DNA of 64,000 nt from Flavobacterium sp. HJ-32-4. GTDB lineage: Bacteria; Bacteroidota; Bacteroidia; Flavobacteriales; Flavobacteriaceae. The stretch lies in assembly GCF_022532105.1 (NCBI RefSeq), contig NZ_CP092832.1, forward strand, positions 3,439,001 to 3,503,000, written 5' to 3'. Below, in pieces: positions 32,448 to 41,430 of the stretch (position 1 is the first letter of the stretch; each line of letters begins with the position of its first letter). Position numbers and translations under genes: made by a program. The notes under the pieces were generated by a model. The model searched no databases. It was not told where the DNA came from and saw only the letters and a program-made list of their open reading frames with translations.

Positions 32448-34399
32448 TACTGGAAAAAGGTCCAGACGAGGCCGAAGCGTACGAGGAAGTCTTTATACGG
32501 ATAATTCGGTGCCGAGTAAAACTTGTTTCCGGTAAAAGGCGAGTTGAAGTGCTCGGCTTTGAGGTAAATGCGTGTCTGGCGAACCTTCGCGTTGAAGAAA
32601 AAGTCAACGAGCGGGAAGTCGCCGATCTCGCGTTTGGTCTGCACGTAAAACTCGCCCAATAGTGGGTTGAAGTCGTTTGCCTTGTATTTTGAGAAGTATT
32701 GGAAGGTGAATCCGGTTTGGATAAACATCGCCTTCTTAAACAAGGTGCCGGAGTAGTACAGGGTATTTCGCGTAAGCAGTTTCGGCACATTCAGCACTGG
32801 ATCGTCCTGGCCCACCTGTTGGTAGAGCACGGTATTGTCGAGGGCGAAGTGGCCGAGGCGGAACTCCTTTGAGGCCTTTACGGAAAGATACTTGATGGTT
32901 TTCCCATACTGTTTTGGCGACACGAGCAACACGCGGTCGTCGGTACTTACATCGTCAAAATAGAGGTAGTCGTCGAGTACAGTAGCCTGCAGGCTCGCGT
33001 TGATCCAGGGCGTGTCGGCCGTGGCTTCAAAATGCGTGATCTTCTCGTTCTTGAAATCGTTGAACCAGTTGTACGCGATGTAATCACTCTGGAACAGATT
33101 GAAATTGTGATTGGGCAATCGGTTCAGTTTCTGGAGACGGAAGGCAAACAGATAGTCGTCATTGAGTTGGTAATCCGCCTTGACATCGATTTCCGAAAGC
33201 CGTTGGTTGGTGATGGCATTTCGAAGGAGCGCCGTTCCCGACCAGCTTCCCTTTTTGTAGGTATACTGTCCCCCGAAATTCTCGATACGGGCATTGAGTG
33301 AGCTTGGAATTACCTCTCCATTTTGCACGATGGCTGTTTGGTAGAAATAATTGTAGTTGAAATCTTCGATGAAGAACTGCACCTGTCCGAGCGACTTATT
33401 TTCATACGCCACTCCGACCTTATTATACATCCGGTTGTAGCGCGATTTATCCCGCAGCCGCGACGCCACGTAAGACTCGCCAAACCGTTGGAAATCGTCA
33501 TTCGAATTGACCACATCGGTGCGTAGGGTTGGCTGGTAGTATTCAAAAAACTCGTGTTCGTAGTTGAACTGGTGCAACAGCCACAGGTTGTTCTGCCGGT
33601 CGCTTCCGTTGACGCGGAAACCATGGTCGAAGAAATAACGGTTGCCTTTCATCGTCGACTGGGCGTCGGTGAGGTAGACCTGCAAACGCCCCCGTTCATC
33701 GAAGGCTGGGTCGCCGCTTTCAAAATCTTCGAGGTTCAGCACGCCACCGTTTTCCATGTTGAAGAAATCCTGGCCGGTGAAATGCGCTTTGAGGAAATAC
33801 CGCCCCGACTTCGTTTGGTAATTGGAGGTAAACCGGAAGTTACCCGTACTCGACATTGCATTCTCATACCGACCGACCGACCGCAGTCCGCGATAGGCCA
33901 CCGATATGTTCAGGCGTTCGTGTAGGTTGAGGGTCAGGAAGGCATCGACCGACTGCCCCTGTTTGATGGTGGTTTTGAAGTAGAGTTCCGTCAGCGGTGT
34001 GGCCACCTGGTAATACCGCATCTGCTCAGGGCGGATGTAGTTGAAATGCTTGGCCCGCATGCCAAACTGCGGAAACGGTGAAAACCCGTCAAGACCGAAG
34101 TCGAGAGTATTGTAGGGCTGCCCGTCGTTGGCAAACGGCAAGAGCCCGAAGTTGTCGCGGCGCAGGTAATTGAAACGGTAGTCTTTCTGGATGGTCAGTG
34201 ATGTATCGATGTAGGTCGTATCATTGTCAATGGTAAACACCCGATACATGTCGATGGTCGCTTTGGCGTCGGGGGTCTGGCCGGCCGCCTTTCGCTCTTC
34301 CTTCGTCATTTTCTTCAACCCCTCACCCATGGGCTTCGGCTGTTGCGCGAATGCCGACACAGCAACTAACAGCAGGAGGATATAACAGCGTTTCATCAT
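32447..34399 (-). CDS. Putative outer-membrane porin
   Basis: A 650-residue outer-membrane beta-barrel protein of the Bacteroidota putative porin family. The signal peptide (MKRCYILLLLVAVSAFAQQ) is followed by a periplasmic lead and many alternating amphipathic strands ending in aromatic residues (YRFNYLRRDNFGLLPFAND, LNISVAYRGLRS, QVQFFIEDFNYNYFY); the final strand FLVRFGLVWTFFQ ends in Phe-Gln, near the usual C-terminal aromatic of a barrel. The substrate is unknown. I use the MM start at 34399, which leaves a clean signal peptide and a -7 box at 34453-34460; an in-frame start at 34564 would overlap the divergent alpha-2-macroglobulin gene. Confidence 0.85.
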   Translation of the reverse strand: MMKRCYILLLLVAVSAFAQQPKPMGEGLKKMTKEERKAAGQTPDAKATIDMYRVFTIDNDTTYIDTSLTIQKDYRFNYLRRDNFGLLPFANDGQPYNTLDFGLDGFSPFPQFGMRAKHFNYIRPEQMRYYQVATPLTELYFKTTIKQGQSVDAFLTLNLHERLNISVAYRGLRSVGRYENAMSSTGNFRFTSNYQTKSGRYFLKAHFTGQDFFNMENGGVLNLEDFESGDPAFDERGRLQVYLTDAQSTMKGNRYFFDHGFRVNGSDRQNNLWLLHQFNYEHEFFEYYQPTLRTDVVNSNDDFQRFGESYVASRLRDKSRYNRMYNKVGVAYENKSLGQVQFFIEDFNYNYFYQTAIVQNGEVIPSSLNARIENFGGQYTYKKGSWSGTALLRNAITNQRLSEIDVKADYQLNDDYLFAFRLQKLNRLPNHNFNLFQSDYIAYNWFNDFKNEKITHFEATADTPWINASLQATVLDDYLYFDDVSTDDRVLLVSPKQYGKTIKYLSVKASKEFRLGHFALDNTVLYQQVGQDDPVLNVPKLLTRNTLYYSGTLFKKAMFIQTGFTFQYFSKYKANDFNPLLGEFYVQTKREIGDFPLVDFFFNAKVRQTRIYLKAEHFNSPFTGNKFYSAPNYPYKDFLVRFGLVWTFFQ

Positions 34400-34452
34400 C
34401 GGGAGGGCGGAAATTTCGGAGGGAATTCGTGCTATAATTTGCCTTAAGCGCC

Positions 34453-34460
34453 CAAAGGTA
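34453..34460 (-). promoter_or_regulatory. -7 box of the putative porin gene
   Basis: On the - strand TACCTTTG matches TAnnTTTG, giving a ~47-nt leader. It lies in the 156-base divergent gap shared with the alpha-2-macroglobulin gene. No clear TTG is seen upstream. Confidence 0.5.
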
Positions 34461-34555
34461 GTACATTTAAACGGAAAAAGTTTCTTAAAAACCGTGGTGC
34501 GCTTTGAGGATCTCAACCTTTTATCACGCGGTGTACCTAACCAAACACCTGGACC

Positions 34556-37500
34556 ATGAGACACGTTTTGCTTTTGCTATTAATCTGTTTACCGGCCTGG
34601 GCGCAGTATGAAGACAGGTGGGAAAAAGTATACACGCTGGAAGAAGCCAGAAAAATCAAATCAGCGGATGCGGAAATAAACGAAATTCTCTCGCGGGCGG
34701 TAAAAGAGAAGCGCGAACCGGAAATACTCCGCTGTTTTTTCTATCACAACCGCTTTCTACATTCGCTTAGTGACCACGCCGTTCAAACCATACTCGAAGA
34801 AGCTGCAAAACCACCTGTCGGACTGTCAGCGCCATCAGAGGCCCTGATGCTGCTCATCCAGGCGCAAATACTGCAACAATATTACGCCAACCATTACTGG
34901 GAAATTGACGGGCGCACCGCAAACCATACCGACCCAGGCAACCCTTTGACGTGGACGGGACAGGATTTTAGCGACGCGATCTCCTTGCGGCTTAAGAACT
35001 CACTTAAAAATCGCGGGCAACTACAGCATATCAAGGCAGATGACTATCGTCAATTGTTCGATTTCCGTTACGAGGACGATCCCAAAAAACTTTCTCTTCT
35101 GGAGTGTTTACTTCGCGAGCACGTCGAATTACGCGTCGGACTTACGAAAGCCAAAAAACGAACCCGACCTGTACCTATTGCCCTTTTCGCCGATGCAACG
35201 CAATTTACGGCCGATTCGCTGCAGACTGGCAACGCCGAAACCGACCGGGTGATTGCCCGCTTACAGGAAATTGAACGCCTTTCTCCGTCTGATCGAAACC
35301 GATTTGAACGCTTACTGAGAATCGAAAATCTGATAGGGGACGATTTACAGTTCGAAAGCGCGTTCGACAACTTCCATACAACCGATCCGGCTGTGCGCCA
35401 GGAAATCTTCTTTCGGCGATACCGCAAAGTGATTTCAGGCAAAGCACCAGATCGAAATATAGAGGGGTTGAGGCTTCTTGACAGCATTCTGTCCATCCCT
35501 GAAAAATCAAATGTGTATTGGAAATCCGTCATGGAAAAAAAGACCATGCAGAATCGGGAATTAGAAGTGCGAATCCCTTCCGTGGTTACGGCAGGACGGC
35601 AAAGTCGAATACATCTCGCCTACCGGAACCTCACCGGAGTGGATGTGGTCGTTTTTCGGTTGAACAGAAAACAAACTGCGCTTTGGCGTGAATTCCCGCA
35701 AAAACACGATAGCCTCGGCCAGGTATTTTCTAACATCCGGGTAACGGCATTTCGCGTCGACTTCGTGAAAGAGCGCCCGGATTACCTACCCCATACCACC
35801 GAAGTTCTTTTGCCTTCGATGGAGCCAGGTCAATACCTGTTTGCCTTCACCCCCATTGACCCCAGCGGAACGACAAACGAGCGTCACTATTCTGCCGTAA
35901 CGGCATCGAACCTGATGCCCTTGGCACGTGAGCTGAACGAGCGCCATTATGTTCAGATAGTGCATCGCGAGACAGGAAAGCCGATGTCAGGTGTACAGAT
36001 ATCAAATATCACGGGCACCTCTATTACGGACCGCGACGGGGAAGCCGTTTTACCCTATTCAAGGGAAAACCAGGTTCGTATTGCGCAACCTGGCGATACG
36101 CTGGATGTCGATTTCCGCTATTCACCGCGCTTTTACAACTTTTCGTCCTCTGACACCTCTTTTGAAACGGGTGCCCGGATCTATTTCGACCGCGCCATCT
36201 ATCGACCTGGCCAGCGCGTCTGGTATAAGGTTATTGTGGTGAAGGAAACCCTTATGGGGCAGGAGGCCGCACCGCAGCTACACGTTTTGCTGACACTCGA
36301 AAACGACGACGACACCATCGTGACGAAATTGGTGCTGACAAATGAATTTGGATCTGCTTCGGGCTATTTTGACCTTCCTAAAGCAGCGCCCACCGGGCGT
36401 TATAGTCTAACAGTCGGGAAGCCGACAGATGAGAAAGATCAATTTCTTCCCGACGTTCCCGAACCAGAACGTTCGTTTTGGCATCTTGCCTCGTGGGATG
36501 ATGAAAATGCTTCCTTCGAGGTAGAAGAATACAAGCGTCCCCGATTCGAGGTGGTGATGGAGACGTTCGAAGAAGCAGTGCGGCTGGGCGATTCGGTGCG
36601 GCTCTCCGGTCGTCTGCAGGCATTTGACGGAAGCAGCCTGGCCAAGGCAGAGATACGTTTTGCGGTGCATCGAACCGAAGAAGACGAGACGTACGATCCT
36701 GAGGATGACGAACCCGCACTTGTTTCGGGCAACTTACAATCCGATGCGGAAGGGAAGTTTCATTTTGCCTTCGCGGCGTTACCGCATCCGGAGGACGGCC
36801 CCGAAACCGTCTACGACTATCATGTGCGGGTCGAAGCTACCGATACCTCAGGAGAAACACATGAGGCTTCGACATCGGTGACCGCCGGAAACCGAAAGCG
36901 GATCATACGCATATCTGCCCCCTGGCGATGTGATACGTTTCGAAAAAATACGTTTACGGTTTCGGCGACCAACCTCAATGGCGGACAGGTTCCGACGAAA
37001 GGAACGGTGCGGTTGTTTCGTCGTCGTCTGGTTCGGGAGGCCTATATGCCCCGACCCTGGGCAAAACCCGACCGACCGGTAATCGACTCACTTACGTACG
37101 ATCGACTCTTTCCGGTTGAAAAAACAGACGAAGAAAATCAGCAGTTGTTTGGAATAGACCGTGAGACTCAGGATGAAGATGGAGAGTTGATGGCCACAAT
37201 CCCTGTCGACACTGCACTCAAACAAGAATGGCCGCTTGACCTTATTGACCTCTACCCGAGCGGAGACTATAGACTGGTTTTCACTGTCGAAGAAGACGGA
37301 AGGGAAGAAAAAAGCAGTTACGACTTCCGTATACAGCAGCATCGCGATCCTTTTGACCGAAGCGAACTTGTAACGCTAACAACAAAAGATGTTTTGGTGG
37401 ACGCTAAGAACGTAGTGGTACAGGTGGCGTCGCCAGTGCGCGATCTTACCATCCGTATTGCGGCTTTTTACGACGGACAGCAGTTCTTTCAGCAGGATTT

Positions 37501-40500
37501 GGTAGTGGAGGCGGGCCAGGGAAAAGTGCGGATACCCCTCCTTCCACAATTTCAGGACGGCGTTATGATCTCGGCGGAAACCGTTTACAAAGGCTGTTTC
37601 TTTGTCGAAAGCCATGCCGTAACGATTCCCAGAGAGGAACAAAAGATCGCGTTTGGCACCCAAACCTTCCGCAACCGAATTGCGCCCGGCCAACGAGAAG
37701 AATGGTTATTTGACCTAAACGAACCCGAAACCGAAGTTCTGGCGTCGATGTACGACCGTTCACTGGATATGTTTACCCAAGAATCATGGAAATCGCCTAC
37801 CAAAAGTCACTATATCAACCGCAGTTTCGCACAGCGTCTGGCGCACACAGGACAAACAGAGCACTTAAAATTCACGCAGTTGAATGAATGGTCGCCCGAA
37901 CCCCTTTACCGTCAGGAAAAGCCCGGACTGATCTGGTTTGGATTTTCCATCAATAATGGGTGGTTCGACCGAAATGCCTACAATGCCATGCTGCAGCGCA
38001 AATCGCCTGCCCCCGCTGATGCGCGGCGAGTACGGGGTGTGGTGACGGATGATACCGGAGCCGCTCTCAGTTGGGTCTCGGTATTTGTGAGGGGAAGCAG
38101 GCGTGCCACACTGACGAATCTCGATGGCTCCTTTGAAATCGAAGCGGCACCGGAAGAAACACTGGAATTCGTCTCTTCAGGCATGCTCAACACCCAAACC
38201 AAAGCGCGAAAGAGTTCTATAGAAGTGCGGATGAAGGCGCTGCCCGGCCAATTGAGGGAAGTGGTAGTGAAAAGTTATGAGATAAGACGGCTAAGAAGTA
38301 AGTCGAACGCCGCCGTTGCAACCGTTTCATCCGTTTCGTTTGAGTATGAAACGTCGGCGGGATTCTTTGCCACCTTACAAAGTCAGGTCGCAGGACTGAA
38401 CATCTCCACTGCGTCCGGCGCGTCCGGCGGATCAAACGCGGTGATCCTTCGCGGTGTGGGCACCATCCGAAATGGTTCGGAGCCGCTCTACATTATTGAT
38501 GGTGTTCCCCTTTCAAGAAACGAATTCCTTGCCTTGGATCCCACTTCGGTTTCTGCCGTATCTACCCTAAAAAGTGCCAGCGCAATCGCGCTATATGGTA
38601 ATCGCGCCTCGAACGGGGTCATCGTGGTGACCACTAAGAAAGCCGTATCAGAACTGGTTTCGGTGACAACACGTAAAAACTTATCGGAAACTGCCTTCTT
38701 TCTTCCGCATCTGCAGACCGACAAGAAGGGACTGCTACGCGTGTCCTTTGAGAGTCCGGAAGCGTTGACAGAATGGAACTTCCGCATGCTCGCCCATACC
38801 AAAAAAATGGTGTCAGGCTTGTTCCTGGGTGTCGTACGAACACAAAAAGACCTCATGGTAGCGCCGAATTTCCCCCGTTTTCTCCGCGAGAACGATCATA
38901 TAACCGTAAAAGTGCGCGTCTCAAACCTTACCGCGACTCCGAAAACGGGAACCATCCGCCTGACCCTGACCGACCAGGAAACCGGCCTCGAGCAAAATCA
39001 ACAGACGGGAATTGGCGATGGGATCCAATCTTTTACAGCACCGTCTATGGGCACTACGACCTTGTCATGGGCGTTAACCGTACCAGAAGGATTAAAAGGC
39101 CTGCGGTATAAAGTAGTAGCGAAAGCCGGGGACTTCTCCGACGGTGAGGAAAACCTTATTCCCGTCCTGACCGACGCGATGCTGGTAACCGAAAGCCAAC
39201 CCCTTTGGGTACGGGAGGGTAGCACCCAGAAGATCACACTGCCTACCCTGGCTACACCCTCTAACACCCAGCGTCCGCACCTGCTCACGCTGGAATATAC
39301 CTCAAACCCGGCCTGGAGTGCCCTGCAATCACTGCCCTACCTCATGGAGTTCGAGCACGAATGCTCGGAACAACTTTTCAGTCGGTTTTATGCACAGCGA
39401 CTCGCCCGGCGCCTCCTTGAAGCAAATCCAAAAATCGCGGGGGTGTTTACCGAATGGGCAAAAAGCGACAGTACCGAGGTACAAAATGACGACCTCCGTC
39501 GCTTGATTGCAGCTGAAACACCCTGGGCCGACGACCTGAAAAAGGAAAGCGAAAAGAAAAAACATCTTGCCCGTCTTTTTGACGCCGCGCGACTAGAATC
39601 GGAATCATCGGCTACACTTCAAAAACTCAGCGAACGCCAATTGTCCTCCGGCGGATTTAGCTGGTATGGAGGCGAACACGAGAACGCGTTCATTACGCGT
39701 CATATCATAGGGGGCTTCGGCCATCTACTGCGTCTTGGCGCACTTGATACGCTCAATGTAAAAGTAAAGGACCTTCTGGATGAGGGAATCGCCTATATCG
39801 ATGAGGATGTGCTGGTGTACGACGCCCCCGTTGGCAAAGGGCGCTGGCGGAACCGCTCGGCGGGGCTTCATTACCTGTATGTGCGTAGCTTCTTTCTTTA
39901 CAAGGAACTTCCTAATGTAGTGGCACAACAGTTACCCGCCTTATTGTCGGACGTGCGGCAGCATTGGCAAGAGTATACCCTCTATGAAAAAGGAATGGCA
40001 GCACTTGCCTCCCATCGATGGGGTGAAAAAGACCTCGCAAAGTCTATTTTGGAACAATTGAAAGAAACCGCGGTAAGCGACACCACAGACGGTATCCATT
40101 GGAATGCCAACGTGGGTGGGTGGAGTTGGAACCAGTTGCCTATTGAGACGCAGTCGCTGCTTATTGAAGCGTTTGCCGAAATCGGGAAGGATGCAAAAAC
40201 CGTCGATGGCATGAAAGTCTGGCTTCTGGGCCAGCGAAGCCGAAGCCATTGGCCAACCACAAAGGCATCAGCTGACGCCATTTATGCGCTGCTCATGGAA
40301 GGTCGTGATTGGCTGAGCGTCAAAGAGAATACAACTATTGTAGCCGGTGATCAACGCCTACTTGAACAAAAAAGGGAAGAGAGTAAAGAGGAAGCAGGAA
40401 CCGGTTATATGAAGCTTCAGTGGAAACCTTCTGAGATCTCACCCGCACTTTCGCAGATTGAAATTAGGAACGATTCCAAAGTGCCGGGCTATGGGGGCAT

Positions 40501-40963
40501 CTTCTGGCAGTATTTTGAAAAAATGGAGAAGGTCCAAACTGGCACACCCACCGGGCTCTCAGTGCTGAAGGAACTGTTTTACAAACCACTGTCCGGCCCG
40601 ACGGAGCTACTGAAAAACAACGAAATCAGAATCGGCGACCGCGTATTGGTTCGACTTACGGTTACCGCTGACCATGACTTTGAATTCGTGCACCTCAAAG
40701 ACGTCCGGGCATCATGCCTGGAACCTGTCGATGTGTTGTCAGCCTACGAATGGATGCAGGGAGCCGGTTACTACAAAACCACCCGCGACGCCGCCACCCA
40801 CTATTTCTTTGAACGCCTGCCCAAAGGCGTTTACGTACTGGAATATGAGGTGAAGGTGAACAATGCCGGGGATTTCTCGGCGGGTATCGCGACGATAGAA
40901 AGTATGTATGCACCGGCCTTCTCCGGGCGGTCATCAGGAGGCCGTATCGAAACAAAGGAGTAG
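34556..40963 (+). CDS. Alpha-2-macroglobulin family protein with inserted carboxypeptidase-regulatory and TonB plug domains
   Basis: A 2135-residue exported protein with signal peptide RHVLLLLLICLPAWAQ. MG2-type beta-sandwich near residue 540 (IYFDRAIYRPGQRVWYKVIV) and A2M core near 1390 (FESPEALTEWNFRMLAHT). The thioester motif CSEQ is at 1603-1606 in a context (LMEFEHECSEQLFSRF) typical of bacterial members, followed by the alpha-helical thioester domain (GGWSWNQL). Unusually, residues ~1155-1361 hold a carboxypeptidase-like regulatory domain (RVRGVVTDDTGAALSWVSVF) and a SusC-type plug (LRGVGTIRNGSEPLYIIDGV, ALYGNRASNGVIVVTTKK) between the MG domains. A2M proteins trap attacking proteases; the plug may dock to the envelope or be a structural insert. 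The last part has no barrel. It is the only gene of its unit. Confidence 0.88.
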   Translation: MRHVLLLLLICLPAWAQYEDRWEKVYTLEEARKIKSADAEINEILSRAVKEKREPEILRCFFYHNRFLHSLSDHAVQTILEEAAKPPVGLSAPSEALMLLIQAQILQQYYANHYWEIDGRTANHTDPGNPLTWTGQDFSDAISLRLKNSLKNRGQLQHIKADDYRQLFDFRYEDDPKKLSLLECLLREHVELRVGLTKAKKRTRPVPIALFADATQFTADSLQTGNAETDRVIARLQEIERLSPSDRNRFERLLRIENLIGDDLQFESAFDNFHTTDPAVRQEIFFRRYRKVISGKAPDRNIEGLRLLDSILSIPEKSNVYWKSVMEKKTMQNRELEVRIPSVVTAGRQSRIHLAYRNLTGVDVVVFRLNRKQTALWREFPQKHDSLGQVFSNIRVTAFRVDFVKERPDYLPHTTEVLLPSMEPGQYLFAFTPIDPSGTTNERHYSAVTASNLMPLARELNERHYVQIVHRETGKPMSGVQISNITGTSITDRDGEAVLPYSRENQVRIAQPGDTLDVDFRYSPRFYNFSSSDTSFETGARIYFDRAIYRPGQRVWYKVIVVKETLMGQEAAPQLHVLLTLENDDDTIVTKLVLTNEFGSASGYFDLPKAAPTGRYSLTVGKPTDEKDQFLPDVPEPERSFWHLASWDDENASFEVEEYKRPRFEVVMETFEEAVRLGDSVRLSGRLQAFDGSSLAKAEIRFAVHRTEEDETYDPEDDEPALVSGNLQSDAEGKFHFAFAALPHPEDGPETVYDYHVRVEATDTSGETHEASTSVTAGNRKRIIRISAPWRCDTFRKNTFTVSATNLNGGQVPTKGTVRLFRRRLVREAYMPRPWAKPDRPVIDSLTYDRLFPVEKTDEENQQLFGIDRETQDEDGELMATIPVDTALKQEWPLDLIDLYPSGDYRLVFTVEEDGREEKSSYDFRIQQHRDPFDRSELVTLTTKDVLVDAKNVVVQVASPVRDLTIRIAAFYDGQQFFQQDLVVEAGQGKVRIPLLPQFQDGVMISAETVYKGCFFVESHAVTIPREEQKIAFGTQTFRNRIAPGQREEWLFDLNEPETEVLASMYDRSLDMFTQESWKSPTKSHYINRSFAQRLAHTGQTEHLKFTQLNEWSPEPLYRQEKPGLIWFGFSINNGWFDRNAYNAMLQRKSPAPADARRVRGVVTDDTGAALSWVSVFVRGSRRATLTNLDGSFEIEAAPEETLEFVSSGMLNTQTKARKSSIEVRMKALPGQLREVVVKSYEIRRLRSKSNAAVATVSSVSFEYETSAGFFATLQSQVAGLNISTASGASGGSNAVILRGVGTIRNGSEPLYIIDGVPLSRNEFLALDPTSVSAVSTLKSASAIALYGNRASNGVIVVTTKKAVSELVSVTTRKNLSETAFFLPHLQTDKKGLLRVSFESPEALTEWNFRMLAHTKKMVSGLFLGVVRTQKDLMVAPNFPRFLRENDHITVKVRVSNLTATPKTGTIRLTLTDQETGLEQNQQTGIGDGIQSFTAPSMGTTTLSWALTVPEGLKGLRYKVVAKAGDFSDGEENLIPVLTDAMLVTESQPLWVREGSTQKITLPTLATPSNTQRPHLLTLEYTSNPAWSALQSLPYLMEFEHECSEQLFSRFYAQRLARRLLEANPKIAGVFTEWAKSDSTEVQNDDLRRLIAAETPWADDLKKESEKKKHLARLFDAARLESESSATLQKLSERQLSSGGFSWYGGEHENAFITRHIIGGFGHLLRLGALDTLNVKVKDLLDEGIAYIDEDVLVYDAPVGKGRWRNRSAGLHYLYVRSFFLYKELPNVVAQQLPALLSDVRQHWQEYTLYEKGMAALASHRWGEKDLAKSILEQLKETAVSDTTDGIHWNANVGGWSWNQLPIETQSLLIEAFAEIGKDAKTVDGMKVWLLGQRSRSHWPTTKASADAIYALLMEGRDWLSVKENTTIVAGDQRLLEQKREESKEEAGTGYMKLQWKPSEISPALSQIEIRNDSKVPGYGGIFWQYFEKMEKVQTGTPTGLSVLKELFYKPLSGPTELLKNNEIRIGDRVLVRLTVTADHDFEFVHLKDVRASCLEPVDVLSAYEWMQGAGYYKTTRDAATHYFFERLPKGVYVLEYEVKVNNAGDFSAGIATIESMYAPAFSGRSSGGRIETKE

Positions 40964-40978
40964 TCCATTTCCGGAAGT

Positions 40979-41140
40979 TGCGTGAGGGATGGGCGCGGCA
41001 GCCACGCGGCGCGAAGGCTGGTTTTGCCGGCAGGCGGGTGCGACCGCAGGAAGCGCCCGGCGACGGTGCAAAACCGCCTGAGCGCAAGAGGCTATAGCAA
41101 ACAGCCCGACGGCGTCCCTGCGGGTAGTTGAACGGATGCT
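40979..41140. repeat. Folded flavobacterial-type intergenic repeat (REP-like)
   Basis: A G/C-rich, strongly folded segment downstream of the alpha-2-macroglobulin gene. GGTTTTGC (41020-41027) pairs with GCAAAACC (41068-41075), with CCGG/CCGG pairing inside; it opens with GTGAGGGATGGG and closes with GGCTATAGCAAACAGCCCGA and a small hairpin of CCGAC/CTGCGGG type. From memory, elements opening in GAGGGAT and closing in TATAGCnnAnAGCCCGAC recur between genes in Flavobacterium; that needs a search. Confidence 0.5.
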
Positions 41141-41143
41141 ATT

Positions 41144-41174
41144 CTGCCAACTGCACTGCCAACTGCCCACTGGA
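41144..41174. repeat. Short heptamer array (ACTGCC type)
   Basis: Units CTGCCAA, CACTGCC, AACTGCC and CACTGGA follow one another with one 3-base slip. Confidence 0.65.
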
Positions 41175-41270
41175 ACGCGCCGGCACGCCCATTCCTTCGC
41201 TGCGCTCGGAAGGACGTCGTTTGCACAAGCCAGTTTCGCGTAACGAGGAATGGCCCTATCAACGGCCTAC

Positions 41271-41312
41271 CACTGCCTAGTGAGACTGCCTCGTGCCTAT
41301 TGCTTACTAATT
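41271..41312. repeat. Degenerate heptamer array (ACTGCCT type)
   Basis: Six units in strict 7-bp phase, from CACTGCC at 41271 through ACTGCCT at 41285 and CGTGCCT at 41292 to ACTAATT at 41306. Confidence 0.65.
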
Positions 41313-41313
41313 G

Positions 41314-41344
41314 AACCTACAAGGTTTTAAAAACCTTGTAGGTT
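41314..41344. repeat. 31-bp perfect palindrome
   Basis: Arms AACCTACAAGGTTTT (41314-41328) and AAAACCTTGTAGGTT (41330-41344) are perfectly complementary around a single central A. It may serve as a terminator-like hairpin for the + strand gene or be a dispersed palindromic repeat. Confidence 0.85.
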
Positions 41345-41363
41345 GTAGACGGCGCTGAACGCT

Positions 41364-41398
41364 GCAAACTACCCACTACTAACCATCAACCATCAACT
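41364..41398. repeat. Heptamer array next to the S46 terminator
   Basis: Five 7-bp units in phase: GCAAACT (41364), ACCCACT, ACTAACC, ATCAACC and ATCAACT (41392). It abuts the terminator of the S46 peptidase gene. Confidence 0.75.
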
Positions 41399-41400
41399 AA

Positions 41401-41426
41401 AAAAGGCCACCTCACGGCAGCCTTTT
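41401..41426 (-). terminator. Terminator of the S46 peptidase gene
   Basis: AAAAGGC (41401-41407) pairs with GCCTTTT (41420-41426) around a 12-nt loop; on the - strand six T follow. It lies 4 bases past the stop codon. Confidence 0.8.
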
Positions 41427-41430
41427 CTTT

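Noticed and set aside
31012..32790. A 592-codon version of the cystathionine beta-synthase-like gene
   Set aside because: The extra N-terminal part crosses the -7 box, the heptamer array and the 3' end of the porin gene and is unlike any PLP enzyme; ATG at 32373 is used.
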